64,000 nt of DNA from Polytrichum commune (Eukaryota; Streptophyta; Polytrichopsida; Polytrichales; Polytrichaceae). The stretch spans positions 47,394,758 through 47,458,757 of the forward strand of contig OX485805.1 of NCBI GenBank assembly GCA_950295325.1, written 5' to 3'. Position numbers and translations under genes: made by a program. Numbering within the stretch: position 1 is the stretch's first letter; each line of letters begins with the position of its first letter. Positions 24,858 to 38,325 of the stretch are shown here, in pieces. The notes below the pieces were generated by a model. The model did not search any database. It worked only from the letters and a program-made list of their open reading frames with translations, and was not told the DNA's origin.

Positions 24858-27009
24858 GTTTGCAAGTCTAACCGGTTACATCCTTCGGTTTTCCTTTATT
24901 AAATTGGGGTATATTTTATAAACTCCTCTAGAATAATGGGTATATTTTCCTGCTGTCTTGAACTTCAACCGGTTATTTCTCAAACTCAACCGGTTCATCT
25001 GTAACTAACTGCCCGATTATAGCCACTGCATTAAGCAGCAGATCAGATAAGCTCCAAAGGAAGACTTTGCTCAGCCAGAGTCACGACTCTGAGCCTACCT
25101 TCAATTTTCGAACCTTAATTACTGTGTATGTGTCTACTCAATGTGTCGATGTTGCTCTTCCTAGTTTCCCGAATCGGGTATGAAGTACAAATGGGGCACC
25201 GATCCCTTGTTGCAAGGAGAAATCCCTTCAATTGTGCATAATTTTTTGTGGGCCCTCTCAGGATATAATGATCAGATGTTGGGAGCTTAGTCTGAATATG
25301 AGTCTTCATGTGCAGCTTTTCGAGTATCTAACTATTATATTTCGAGAGCCCACAGAATGAGAGCTAAACGTTAAGTAATGTTATGTGATATGGGAATAGG
25401 ATCTTGAAACATGAGGGATGGGCTATTTTGCAAGGGGGAATGGGGTGTGAAACATCGTTTGGGTTTTTTAACGAAGGGGCACACATGACAATGTCATGTT
25501 TTATCCCAAACAAAGAACCTTTGACGAGTCGAATTCACCTAGAAAGTGAGTGGAATATTTGTGCGACCCACTAGATGCGAACAACCCAATAGTTGAGCAC
25601 CTCCACAAATTCTCAGATCAAAATGTGCAAACCACAATGAGATAGCCACCTTGCAACCGGGGTATGTAAATTGTCCTGTACTTCTAGCTACATACTTGCA
25701 TGTAAATTGCAAAGAAATCCTTCAAAATTTGAAGAGTGTCCAAAAGTTGAATTGAACATTGATGTGAGCATGAAGAACATATTTACAAGAACATCAAAAA
25801 ACATTTTAATTACTTCTACCAAAATCAACATCATTGATGTTCAAACAAAATTTGCATTAGAGTGGCAACCATTCTTGGGAGTGAACACCCTCACATGAGC
25901 ATTACAAACACAACAAAAACAAGACCACTTCCCATTTTAACATTTTTGACACATTCTAATCATCTCCAACTCAGCCAAAACATGTGTCTATGGGTAAAAA
26001 TCCATGTTGGCTTGATAATCATAGTTTTTTTTTTTTGCAAATGAATGAGGTAGGTGGAGTTAATGCAAGACGGAAATCATCCATCAACCATGAAATGGTT
26101 GCTTGGGAAATTAGGGGTTAATGTCTCAAATTCTGTCAAACCACCTCATGTACATTGGCCACTACTCTATGCACGCAAACCACAGGGCACACTAATTACC
26201 AACACCCACACTAACTAAAGTGACACTGGTATCTACACCAATTTTTGGATGCCGAGTTAGTGTAAATTTTTCTATTGCTTTCAATAAGCAATCCAAAATC
26301 AAGCAAGATGATATTTCTGCAATAGCATGTTGGTGTGTAATATGTCGATTACCACAACAATGCTTTAATCTCCATTCATTATGACTTCACACAGTAAGTC
26401 ACAGTATTTTTCACAATCACCCACACTAATTACTGTACTGTTGTACTAACATCAGACAATCGTTTTCTTAGCCAGAAGTGAATTTACAGGTTCCCACAGA
26501 AGTTCATAGTTTGAAGTCCTGAATTTGTTCTACAGAAAAGTAGTGTTGCAAGCTTTTCAAAATGCAAGTTGCAATTTGTTCCTGACAATGCTTCAGTACA
26601 GCGACAAAGTGAAACAGTGACAATGAAACACAGCCGAATTGCCCTTGCTTTCTCAAATCCATGACATATATTCAACTGCTCAAACTTAACTCAAGCCAAA
26701 GTGCCAAATCTTAGTGTTTGATTTTATTCATGGTAAAAAGGCCATTGCTCAAGCTGCTCTGTACTGTAAAAGGTCTCCTCCTTCCTACCTGCTCACCAAA
26801 TGCATGAGAAACAACTGTGCTGAAGACGGTGATCTACAAACTTCCACAGAAGTTTGTCTCTTTTACATTTTAGAACTACATTGACAAAATGTTTCTAACA
26901 GCTTACAAATCGACCTTCCACCTCTTAGTTTGCAGAAACACTATATAGCAGTATTGGAAACCCAGTCTCATCACCATAGAAGTAGTGAGACCTAATTGGA
27001 TGACACTCT
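24858..27009. other. Intergenic and 3' flank of ureG
   Basis: No gene, RNA or clear mobile element recognised. The right part (about 26,450-27,009) is presumably 3' UTR and terminator DNA of the minus-strand ureG gene. Confidence 0.4.
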
Positions 27010-30000
27010 TTATGATGAAACAGTGCTTTGTTTATATGCCTTCAGGACATGGCCCACAATGTCTGAGACTCCTACCCCATGTTTTACCTGCAGATGGACA
27101 TCACTGTCTTAATCAAACTTTGTAGTTAAATAGCATCTCAAAATTCAAGTGACAAGCATTTAATTCTCAGTCAGTGTGGATAGATACCCTTCAGGGTGTC
27201 ATATTTAAAGTGCTAACTCAACATTAAGCTAATGATTCATTCAACATTGGTTCAACTCATGATTCAGCCTCTTAAGCCTTGCAACTATAGAATATAGCAC
27301 AAAGAGGGGGAAAGAAGTAACCTTATCTTTGATAGGCATTGATTCAATGTTGTCATTTGATGTGATTATCCCAATGTGAAATCAGTGTTAATGTATGAAT
27401 TGAAAGGTTTGTGATAGCAGGTGGAGTTTAAAGAGCTGATAGTATATATAATCCAACTTACAAAAAAAAAGGGGGTATTGATATAGCACCTGTGCGAAGA
27501 CGAAAGGGCCCCCATCTCGCATGCGTATCGAATCACGTTCCATGACTTTCAGGTCAGCTCCCACTGCCTCTGCTAAATCTGTCTTGTTGATCACCTGTGG
27601 CAATGAAGCAACATCCATAGAGTTATCAACAACATTCCATCTCGACCAAGAATTATAAATCAAGGAAGGTTATTCTCTCCAATTCAAAAACACAACATCA
27701 TCTCAAAATGCAAGTGACCAGCGTTTAATTTTTACTCGGTGTTGATACATACCCCCCAGGTTCTAATAAATTTTCTGCGCTTACACAACATTTAGCTAAT
27801 GATTCATTCACCATTGATTCAACTGATAAAAGATAACAAAAGACTGGAATGCAATCCTATGTTTGGTAGCAGTGTTTGTAGTTTGATGCGCTTGAGAAAA
27901 TTTGAAATTAGTGTTGACATATGAATTTAGAGGTTTGTAATGTGATAAACATAGTGTTTATCCTCTGAAACACACAGTGCTGCTAATGACAGTCATAGTC
28001 AGTCCCCCACTACAGGGTGTACATTACTTAAACTGGAAAATAAGGAAGCACACACCACTATTTCTTAGCAGACAGACTTACAAGAAGATCTGCTTGCGTG
28101 ATGCCAGGGCCACCCTTTCGAGGGATTTTGTCCCCACCAGAAACATCGATGATGTAGATGATGTAGTCTGCCAGCTCCCTGCTGAAATTTGCTGCTAAGT
28201 TGTCTGAAAAGTGATTTCCAATGCACTTCAATATCAGAAAATATTACATAATCGAAAGGACAATGGACAGAAATTCTCACTACAACTGCTTCTCTTCTTA
28301 GGGGCACTTTACACCAGAGCTTGTAGAAGGGCCCACGTGGAAAGGATGGTCATGAAATAGCATGCAATTGAGTCTGGGTGCATATTTCGTTAGACTACAC
28401 TTGAAGGCCAGTGACCACATAAAGTACGGTTTTGATTTTCCATGGTACAACCATCGGATGAGTTTCCAAGGCCCTCACAATTTCATGGTCACAGCCCTTG
28501 GCCATAGTTTAAGAATGGCCCTTATTAGGTCTCAAACAAAATAAGCCAGTTTACGTATTAAACAGAAACAAATTCGACAACAGATGGAGGCTGTAAGGGA
28601 GGTGTTAAAAGATTTGAGATCCTGCATACCGCCTCCAGATTCACACAGCAATATATCGGCTTTGAAACTCTGTGAGAGCTCCTCAAGAGGTCCCAAATTG
28701 ATGCTTATATCCTCTCGAATGGCGGCATGTGGGCAACCACCTGTCTGCACTGCACAAATCCTTTCAGGAGCAAGAGCTCCGTGCTTCACCAAAAACTCCC
28801 CATCCTCTTCGGTGAAGATATCATTTGTCACCTGCCTCAAAAAAAACCCAAGTGCATTCTATTCAGCCCAAATGTTTGCACCAAGTGCTACACACCAAAA
28901 AAAACCTTTGTGGCAATAGCCTGCTGTGAGATCATAACAGGTAGAGGCAAAAAGATATAAACTTACTGCAGCAAGGCTGTACTTGTCACGCAAAGCTTCA
29001 CAAAGTGCCAACATGAGAGCTGTCTTCCTGTGTGCCAGAAGCATCAATGTACACATGACAGAGTCAGAACACGCATCTTAAAAAAATCAAAGTGAATGGA
29101 GATAACTCAAGTTCAAGAACTAGGTCTACCAACAGATGTTCAAAATGACATGTAAAGAATAATTTGAGGCAAGGGTTTCATGCAATGCTGGAATGACAAT
29201 GTGGATGCAAATAGTTGATGATGAGTATTCAACATACACCTGATGCTATTTGACATCAGTCCACCGTACCAAGAACCAAGAGAGAAGAAAAAAACAAGTT
29301 GTCATAGAGAGCAGAGTGAAAGTCACAAGAACAAAAAGAAATTACAAGAAGTCCTATTTAAGAAATTGTGCGTAAGGTTTAAAGTTTATCAATACCCAGT
29401 TCCAACTGGTCCACCAATCCCAATTGTGAATGCACGCTCCTGGAAATCTCGCGTGAGAAGAGGTGGTGCTCGTCTGCTGTAAAAACCTGGGGACTCCAGA
29501 GGCTCGTGCGTGTGTGGGGCTAATCCATCGTGTGAGTGATATTTCTTCCCATCAGCACCAACGTACTCTGCTCCTTCCCTGTTATTTTGACAGTACCATA
29601 TAGTTCAATCGCATGAGTTGAGGGTTTACTAGACAGGTGCAATTAAGCAGCAATCAGCAAATTGTAACTACATGTGCCCTTCACGTAATAGGTGACACCA
29701 GATGTAAGGGTGGCCTTTCTACCCCTTTCCTAGCACTTGATTTATGATGCATCCTACCATCTATGGTCCACCCAACCACAGTTGGGGTATAAATTTTCAA
29801 CCAACCATGTGGAAACCTAAGAGCTTGTCCATGCCCGTTCGTGGTGTTCACCTTCAAAACAAGTCAGTAGTCTTTAAAAGCCCTCTAATTCTTGTGATGC
29901 CCATTATGGGACTTAATACAGACTTAGACCAACTCGAAGATGAAGCAACACCATAATTCACACCGATTGCAACATCGGTGTCATCTTTGTTCTAATACAG

Positions 30001-30877
30001 AATGAACTCACAAATAGAATCATCATTGTGTAATAATGAATAGACATGAGTTGATGGTAGGTCTGAATTGAGGCGATCAGGTTGTCATAAGAATAGGTAG
30101 CTTAAGTCAGTGAGCTGAGCCAGCAGCACCTGAATTCCAATCAATTACCCGTGGTGTACAATTGGGAACAATCATCCTAAATTCAAGCAGTTGCAAATTT
30201 TCAAGCATTTCAACTTGGAGAACGTGCATCCTGTGACTCAAGATAGGGGTTTGGGGTTTAGGGTTCATGGGTGTGCAACCATGCATTAGGATCAACATTT
30301 CAAGCTAAAACAGAGCAAGTACTGAAAGCATAGTAAGGTATGTGGCCCTCTTGTGGGCACTCCAACTCCACAGACAATTTATGAACCATCGAAATCAGGA
30401 ATTCTCCCATCCAATTAGCCATTGAGAATCACATAGAGGTTGTCATTTCAAGTTTCTGAATCGAAGATGAGATGAAAAAGCTATAGGTGGTCAGAGTGAA
30501 GATTATCTTTCTCTTCAAGTGATCACATAGGCCCTCCCAATTGTGTTAACAATTGAACCTAGAATGGTGTCTGATTAGTCCAATCTCATTAGAACACATG
30601 TATTTTTTGGTGTCTATGTAACTACAAGCCTTGCCATATACCACTCAAAAGATCAGTATGCAATTAAGAAGAGTAACCACATAAGGCCCACATAACCTAA
30701 CAAGGGAAACGAACGAAAAAGTTGGGGATCTTACAGATGCGTATGAGTGTGACTGTGATCATGATCATCTTGGGAAATGTGAGCATGAGTGTGTTCGTGG
30801 TCATGTGAATGGCCGTGAGTGTGGGTGTGGTCATCGACATGGCCGTGAGAGTGGGTGTGAGTATCCTCCACATCCAT
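27010..30877 (-). CDS. ureG: Urease accessory GTPase UreG
   Basis: Seven exons on the minus strand: 30,877-30,735, 29,578-29,396, 29,027-28,967, 28,831-28,630, 28,203-28,082, 27,594-27,490 and 27,087-27,010. The lengths sum to 894 nt (297 residues plus stop), all borders are GT-AG and phases agree. The first exon encodes a His/Asp-rich segment (many HTH and HDH triplets) known in plant UreG to bind metal. Exon 2 ends and exon 3 starts within the P-loop GGPVGTGKTALMLA. Further motifs: [24 protein letters not shown] (the Cys-Pro-His nickel/zinc site), [30 protein letters not shown], and VINKTDLA (the NKxD guanine motif). UreG hydrolyses GTP while delivering nickel to apo-urease, with UreD, UreF and urease. 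The start ATG 30,877 opens the His-rich segment. Intron 1 carries a 5S-like SINE and an R1 copy; a tandem duplication lies just upstream. Confidence 0.95.
29640..29845 (+). mobile_element. SINE-like element related to the 5S-headed copy at 43,010 (copy A)
   Basis: The body shares 'ctatggtc.acccaa', 'attttcaaccaaccatgtgg', 'acctaag', 'gcttg.cc' and 'gcccg' in the same order as the minus-strand copy at 43,010-43,260. Its head, around 29,640-29,740, is much decayed but keeps 'gggtggcctttct...ctagcacttgat', matching the box-C end of the 5S-like head of the other copy. It lies in ureG intron 1, antisense to the gene. Borders are approximate. Confidence 0.6.
30440..30715 (-). repeat. Dispersed repeat R1, inverted copy in ureG intron 1
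   Basis: On the minus strand: 'gggcctta', 'ggttactc', 'agtggtatatgg', 'tagacacca', 'gagattgga', 'cacaattgggagggcctatg' and 'aatcttcactctga', the R1 order seen in other copies. Its right end lies only about 20 bp from exon 1 of ureG. Confidence 0.7.
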
Positions 30878-30973
30878 AGCTGCTCCTCTTCAACAGCAGA
30901 AATAATCCAACGTATATTGGAACTCTCACCCTGCTCAGCCTGAAACCCAGAGCCAGAAAGACCACCAGCACTT

Positions 30974-31889
30974 AGATCCTTCAATTCACACCATCCTCAT
31001 AAAATAACATTGTTAAGACAGTGTACCTCCAACCAATCCTCATGAGATTTTTAAGACTGTGTATGTCCAACCCTTCAACAAGGAATCAACATGCGCCAAG
31101 GAAGCACAAAGTTGCACTGTCCAATATCGTAAACTGAATCTGAGAGCACAAGTTGCTCCTTCCTATTAAAATATGATATCCTAGCTTCAAGGATTCATAC
31201 CTTACACACTATCCCCTCATGGTAGGGGCGGAAATGTGTTAAGAATCTTATGACTGTTATGGAATGATATGAAAGGTTTCGAATGATGTTGTGCTACATC
31301 TACTATCCCAATCCTCCTAGAAAATTTGCACCTTCACACACACCCCCCTTCGGTGGCCATGGCCTCCACCTGTTCCCAAAGACCTCAGAGTCCAAAATCA
31401 GACTACCTACGGAAACCAATGCATGTCCAAAACTTATCCCACAAGATGCCAAAGAAGAAAAATTTCTGCAGTTATTGAATCATGTGCTGACACCAAAAAT
31501 CAGATCCTTCAATCCACACCATCCTCCAAATCCAACATAACCTTCAACCCTCAAACAAGGAATCAAAGTGCACCAGGGAACTAGCACAAAGTTGCAGTGT
31601 CCAATATCTTGATCTGAATCTGAGAGCACCAGTAGTTCCTTCCTTTCCAGAGATGGTCTCTTAGCTTCGAGGACTCATGCTTACACACTATCCTCATGGT
31701 AAGGCCAGAAATAACATTAAGAATGTTACAAATGTTACGAATGATATGAAACGTCTAGCATGTTATGCTATCCCAATCTTCCTAGAAAATTCGCACCTCC
31801 TCATCTCCCTTACCTTTGGTGGCCATGGTCTCCACCTCGTTCTTCCACAAGACCTAAGGGCTCAAAATCAGCCTACCCACAAAACATAA
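30974..31889. repeat. Tandem duplication (period about 528 bp) upstream of ureG
   Basis: Unit 1 (30,974-31,418) and unit 2 (31,502-31,889) align from 'agatccttcaat.cacacc' through 'cacaaagttgca.tgtccaa', 'ctgaatctgagagcac', 'ttacacactatcc', 'ctatcccaatc.tcctagaa' and 'ggtggccatgg.ctccacct' to 'aaaatcag.ctacc'. Unit 1 begins about 97 bp upstream of the ureG start codon, so the duplicated DNA is the gene's leader and near-promoter. The units differ by many substitutions and small gaps, so the duplication is not recent. Confidence 0.8.
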
Positions 31890-32280
31890 TACATCCCCAA
31901 CACTTCTAATAAGCCTTATTTGGAGCAACAGATGATCACAAAACATCAATGTTGTTTTGCGGTAAGTTATAACTTAGAAGATGGTTTCCCGCAGTCAAAC
32001 GAATCATCGTTCATTCATGTGCTGACAATTGGCCCGCGAAACAGGATAGAGGAGGAAGTAGAACTTACCCACCTTAGATACCCCCGCCCTTTGGTGAGCG
32101 AGTCTGGTTCCGAGGCAAAGAACAAACTTAATGTAATGTAACGTCACAAGAGTTGCATACAATACAACAAATCCAATCGATCGCTCTCCGAGGCTTCGGA
32201 CTATGCAACGCAAACCTCGTTCGAGGGAATCTTATTGGGAATTTCGGATAAAACTCTCCGGTTTGGTGATGATTCCAATT
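31890..32280 (-). promoter_or_regulatory. Possible distal promoter of ureG
   Basis: A short stretch of mixed base composition with no repeat match (for example 'gcctcggagagcgatcgatt' on the minus strand near 32,190) lies beyond the tandem units. It could hold the transcription start, which would place the tandem units in a leader intron. This is inference from position and base composition only. Confidence 0.25.
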
Positions 32281-34390
32281 TCCTTGAAGCCTGCTAAACT
32301 TCCTTTTATTGTCAGTGCGGAACGTAGCTGAAAATGCTTAAGATGTGTATATTTAAATGTTAAAAGTCATACTTTGCATGTGATTTTTACTTCTTCAGTA
32401 GTGCCAAAAAGGATCTAAAACGTCACTACCCAATAACTTTTGCTTTGTTGTTGAAGATTTTGTCAAAAGTATATGGGCATGTGTGGTTGCAAAGGTTGTT
32501 GCGAAGCACCGTTGTCATCGACATCTTCGAATACAATCTCATGTGGACAAGGAACTTACTAGGTAGGTGTGGTATCCCAACCCGTGGCTTGGCATACAAA
32601 CCTTCAAGTTCATGCTTTATATTAGTAGAAATAATGAATACCGCACTACCTTATGCTTTTGATGAAATCTTATGTGTATTTAGTCATGTTCCTTTCTCGA
32701 TGCAAATGTCATGTCCTTCTATGTCTTGATATTCGGTGTATACAAGGTGCCTCACCAATGGTCAAACCCTCATTCACACCCAATCCCAACTTAAAAGTAC
32801 AAATCTTCGAATTCATCTAAGGTTGCAACAGAAACTTCTTTGAATTTGCCACAACTTGGAAAATAGACAAGTACACCATGTTCCCCCCTCCCCCCCCCTT
32901 TTTTCTCCCCAAACCATCATTATTAAAGCATGGGTCCATGGCTTTGTTCACGACCTAACGACCATTGTTCCATTGACTTTTAAGTTCCTACACACAAAGT
33001 CCACAAACTCATGAAACCTTTCTCACAAATTGCTATTGGGTCTTTAACCCACATCATTCTCAACAAACGTAATCTCAAAAACAAACGAGCCCTAATCCCA
33101 TTAGATTAGTATGTTCTTAATCACCTGTAGTTCACCTATACAAACTAGGTAGTAAGTAATCTTTGCAACCCCCCCTCCCTTCCCCCCATGCTCGTGGAAG
33201 CATGGGTGGAAGGTGGAGAAGAAGCAATGCATGTCATTGTACCACATTGATGTTTTTTTTATGTTTTATCTTTATTTGCACTTAGTCATTTCCTATGTAA
33301 TTTCCACTTTGCAGATGTTAACAGAGTTATCCTTACAAGATTGGGAGTAACCATCATGTGTTTGGAGGTGCATCTCGTCTTTGATGTGTTGGTTGGAAAA
33401 ATCTTTGGTTTCGACAAATACTCCACATATAGACATGCTGGGTCCACCAATCCTCGCAACTCCCAACAAGTTCCCAAGCTCAATTTACATGTTCCCAAGA
33501 GACAAACTTCAAACTCATGACAATTAATGAAACTCCAATGAGGTAAAAAAGAACTTGAAAAACTCTTTAATTATGTGTTTATTAGAGGATCCTAGCATGG
33601 GAGAGGCAAAGTATACAAAAATGAAAATGCCATTGAAACACACAAATTTGTGTGTTCTACCCCAAAAATTTTAATGATAAAAGGTGTTTAGTTAGACCGG
33701 GTCAAGTGACTTAGCCCAAGCCATGGTTTTGACCCCAAATGTCCGTCAATTGGGACATTATTTGAAGCATATTATGTATTTTATATGTATCATAAGTTTA
33801 AAAGTATTAATATCTTTCATTAGTTATATATACCATGCATTGGGTCAAATTCAACAATTTTTTTTGCCAAAATTCAATTTCTATGTCATATTCAAAGGAT
33901 ACAACCACCTTTACCTTTACCATTTCCATTATTTATAGGAGGATACATGTTATATTGTCTATGTTTAGATTCACCAATCCCATATTAAAATTAAAAATTA
34001 AAAATTCCATATTATTATTATTTTGAAAAATAAAAAATCTAAAAAATTAGTTAACATGAAAATAGTTTTACTAGTGTCAAAGTGGTAAAGGTACTACACT
34101 AGTCATAACAAGATTGTCACATCATTGTAAGTGTCTAAGCTTGCCTAAGGAACTTTGAGGATATGAAAGTACACATCTAACTTAAAGTTGGGAATGCTTA
34201 TACTTTTCCAACAATGGAAAGTGGCTTTGCCACGAGAGGCTTTGTCCTAAATGACATTTTAAAAGTAATCATTTTTATTTACAAGCCCTTTTCATATTAA
34301 ATTAGAACTTCCACTGAGCTTCACCAAACCTTAATCATTAAGTTATGACATGCATTACCTAGACCCTATTACCACTCAAAAATAATCTCC
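32281..34390. other. Intergenic DNA between ureG and the CSN1 gene
   Basis: No gene or identifiable mobile element seen. It holds C-rich runs near 32,881 and 33,170 and AT-rich DNA at 33,760-34,070. Confidence 0.5.
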
Positions 34391-34875
34391 AGAATGCCTC
34401 TATCCCATGATATGGGACATAGTCAACAAACGATGCCACATAGAGCAATGAAATGAAACTGACTTTAGAAACCCGGGAAGCCAAAAAGCTCTGCGAGCTT
34501 CTGCTGTGTGAATAGGACTGCCGATAGGCACCTCGGTTTTGGAGCCCTTAATCTGAGGACCTATCTTGGGACCTCGAATTGTCAGCATCTCGCACGGGGA
34601 CCTCGAAGCCCTAAAGAGAAATCTCCGCATAGTGCTTTCTTCTTCAGAAACGTCGCTAACATATTTAGCTACCAAACACTCATCGCATGCTCCTGCGGGG
34701 CTTCATCGTGCCTGTCGATCGATCTCGTATTTCTTGAGCTTCTTAAGCAACGCAGCCTGATTTTCGCGACGCAATCTGTCGAAGATTCGTCTGAAATTGA
34801 GTCCGATTTTAGCAAGTTTGGGCCAAGAATGTGAAGGATCGAGTTGCTCTAAGTGGGAGTAGCTGTCCGTAAGCT
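34391..34875 (+). promoter_or_regulatory. Promoter and 5' leader of the CSN1 gene
   Basis: GC content rises from about 34,450 to the start codon at 34,876, and no repeats are present, as expected for a plant promoter and leader. No individual elements can be claimed. Confidence 0.4.
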
Positions 34876-37800
34876 ATGGCGATGAGCGAGTCCGAAAATC
34901 ATGTGGCGGGGACTGGTGGGGGGACTTCGGAGGTGATTGATATTGAGAGCTATGCGAGTTTGTATACCGGGCACACCAAAATTGCCCGGCTACACTTCAT
35001 AGCGGACCACTGCAACGTGGTATCGAGAAACTTGGAGCTCGAGGCGTTGCGGATGGCGTTTGACGAGATAAAGAGAGGGGAAAATACAACTTTATTCAAG
35101 GAGTGCGTGGAGAAGATCAACGGGCGACTGGGCTCGAATTACACTTTGGACCAGGAGTGGATCGATATGGTGGATAGACGTGCTGCTCAACGCCAGGAGA
35201 AGCTCGACATGGAACTGAATGGATACAAGGTTAGGTTCGAACTCATCGATTATGTACTATATTGTTTGGGGTTTAGGATTGAAGGGGGTTGTCATACTAC
35301 AAGGGGTGATATTATACTGTGTAGGATTGTTAGGGTTTCAAGGGGGATAGAAAATTTTGGAGCTCATATGAATGTCTTGTTTTACTATTAAAGTGAAGAT
35401 TCCTTTTGCTCATTAAATGATCATATAGGTCCCCCCAATTATGTAGACTATCGAGCCTGGAATTGTGAACAATTTGGAGCACGTAGACCAATCTCTATTA
35501 AACACCTGATGCCTTTTTGGTTTCCGTGCTTAGATTCACACCTAACCATATACCCATCAAATATGGGTGCCCGATTTAGATGAGTAAGCGAATTAGGCCC
35601 ACTTACCTTCCAACAAAGTGCTCTAGCTATTTGCATCTTCCACCAGAGTTTTTTGAATGTTGAATGTTGATACAGTGGCATTATCTTATCTTGATAGCTA
35701 AACGAGTTGATCGAAGCCACGTTGACATGTAAGGATTACCCTAGGTCACGTAACCAGTTAGGCATTGCTCTATTTTGCAAGAGGAGCCAAGGCCATTCAT
35801 ATGTTACGTAGGGTTTGGCAGCCCCGCCACTCCAATTCTATCTCATTCTCTACTTCTTGCTAATGGAATAATGCTCTACATTTGAGCTGTGCAAGAGAGG
35901 ATTTGGAAGGCTAGGGGTTTAGACCTGTGTTCCACTAGGACACTTCTGTGTTTTTGAAACACCATTCATAAAATCATCTCCTGAGCTTTCATAACTCGCC
36001 GAGGGGTTGAGAGCTGAATTGTGCGATCAGGAAGGTATTTATGTTGGAATTGAACTGATTGAACGTTTATTGTCCACAGACGAACTTAATAAAGGAGAGC
36101 ATTCGAATGGGTTACAATGACTTGGGTGATTTTCATTATGCTCGTGGTGACCTTCAGCAAGCCTTTAAGTGCTACGTACGAACAAGGGATTACTGCACGA
36201 CATCAAAACACATAATTGCCATGTGCCTAAATGTAATTCTGGTCAGCATTGAGCTTGGGCACTTTGTCCATGTCTCAAACTATGTCTCAAAGGCTGATCA
36301 AACTCCTGATGTGCAAGACCAAGTTGTCATAGCCAAACTTAAATGTGCAGCAGGTCTGGCCCACCTTGAGAGCAAGAAGTACAAGCTCGCTGCTCGCAAG
36401 GTACTGCGTGCTATGGTCTACAATATCTAGTGGCTTTTCATTGTTGTCATATTTGCTCTTAATGGGAGGACAAGTGCTCCAGAGATTTGTAAATGAAAGA
36501 ATGACCAGCTACCTCATCTTGGAACTTAGTTTTTTTATTTACTAGAAAGTACTAAGCGTTTGTAGAAAGTGATGTATTATTTCTGGAGTTTGGTTTCATA
36601 GATGATCATGAGTAGCAAATGTTTATTAATGTATGTATGTCCTTATGGTGGTTATCTGGAGGAAATGAGCAAAGTGGTTTACTCAGTATATATTGGAGTT
36701 TGCAGTTTGTTGACACAAATTTTGAGTTGGGGAGCAACTACTCAGATGTTATAGCTCCTCAAGATGTTGCAACATATGGGGGCCTCTGTGCTCTTGCATC
36801 ATTTGACAGGGCAGAGCTGAAGGTACAGAAATCATTTTTCTCAATAATCCATTTCTATGACCTTTGCAGTTTCTGGGGCTCGTAAGCTTTAAGAGAGTCG
36901 TGTGATTTATTTTACTGAACACGTGCTGTGTTGAATGTGAAGAGTTGGAGGCTTTAACATGTGTTTGGTGAACAGACATTATACATGCATGCCCATCAAT
37001 TCACTTGTGTCATTGTGCTGTTATTATGTGTTGTGTAGAGTAAGGTGATTGACAGCATTAACTTCCGCAATTTTTTGGAACTGGTCCCTGAAGTGCGAGA
37101 GCTAATTCACGACTTTTATGCAAGGTACTGGTCAAATATTTCACTCAGCTCCCATGAATGTCGCCTCCTCATCTGTATGACCTATCTTGGCTTTGACATT
37201 TTTCATTTTTTGGGGAAGTTTACAAGCAATCTGTACTGTGAGAGTTGATATCACAAGCATTACTTATTTCTGTCAGAAGGTTCAAGATCTTATTGTGGCC
37301 AATAATGTACTACTGGCAAGCTATTTGTATCTAATGTTGCAATATGTAACTCTGATGTGTTGGCTGTCTGGCAGTCGGTACGCCTCCTGCCTGGGGTATT
37401 TGCAAAAACTGAAACCTAATTTATTACTTGACATCCATTTATTCGACCATGTGGAGACCCTCTATGAACAAGTCAGGCACAAGGCCCTTATTCAGTACAC
37501 CAATCCCTTCATTTCTGTAGATCTCAACACAATGGCTAGTGCTTTCAAAACAAGTGTCGCTGGGTTGGAGAAAGAACTTGCTGCACTCATCATGGAGAAC
37601 CAAATACAGGTCTGTAAATCACTAACTTAATGAAATGGTCACCTAACCAGTTCATTTGTATTCTTAAGTTCACTGCATAGCATTGAAGGTGTGAATGCTG
37701 CCACACCAAGCATCTCTGTTTGCAAGATGCCTTCTGTCTTGCTTTTATTGTCTTGCTTTACTATGTGATTTTGAGATTCTGCGAAGCTAATGAGTAAATT

Positions 37801-37988
37801 ATTCTGTGTGACAGGCTCGGATCGATTCACATAACAAAATTCTCTATGCACGACATGCAGATCAAAGAAACTCAACGTTCCAAAAAACCCTGCAAACAGG
37901 GTCAGACTTTCAGAGAGAAACCAGGGCTATGCTTCTTCGAGCGAACCTCATGCGTCAAGATTTTGTGATGAAGGGAGCGCGCAAATAG
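34876..37988 (+). CDS. CSN1: COP9 signalosome complex subunit 1
   Basis: Six exons: 34,876-35,229, 36,080-36,400, 36,706-36,822, 37,039-37,124, 37,375-37,609 and 37,815-37,988. They sum to 1,287 nt (428 residues plus stop) with consistent phases; Arabidopsis CSN1/FUS6 is about 441 aa. N-terminal part: [20 protein letters not shown] and a helical-repeat region including [20 protein letters not shown]. Then the PCI domain, with [59 protein letters not shown] and a C-terminal helix. CSN1 is the scaffold subunit of the COP9 signalosome, which removes NEDD8 from cullin-RING ligases and represses photomorphogenesis. RPN7 of the proteasome lid is the nearest paralogue; [15 protein letters not shown] and the C-terminus favour CSN1. 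Intron 1 carries an inverted R1 copy. Confidence 0.93.
35355..35609 (-). repeat. Dispersed repeat R1, inverted copy in CSN1 intron 1
   Basis: On the minus strand it starts 'ggtaagtgggcctaattcgc', 'ttactcatc', continues 'cacccatatttgatgggtat', 'atggttaggtgtgaatc' and 'aaaaaggcatca', and ends 'aatcttcactttaatagt' and 'catatgagctccaaaatttt'. One of the best-preserved R1 copies. Confidence 0.78.
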
Positions 37989-38325
37989 CCCTAACTAGAG
38001 ATTCTGCCTAATAAGTACCTCTTGAAAACATTTGGACCACCACCCCACTACAGCAAGAAACCAAGCCGAGGCATTCTGGTGATGACCAGAAGCAGGCTGG
38101 ATTCTTGTGATCGGGTGCTCTATACAGCCTTGAAATTGGCTTTTGACATTTTACTCTTAGATTTACACGCTGTTTCACTGTCTATTTGCTTGTCGCGAGC
38201 AAGTCAATGTGAGAAAGGCTGAAGTCAAAAGTCGATGCTTGATAAGGTTAAAAATCTGACAATGTTTTCCTTGATCCTGCCTCCAGAGTGCCAGCCAATA
38301 TCACATATTAATATTTTGCTTTAGG

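Noticed and set aside
34876-37988. Proteasome lid subunit RPN7 instead of CSN1
   Set aside because: Both share the PCI fold, but the N-terminal [15 protein letters not shown] segment and overall length fit CSN1/FUS6.
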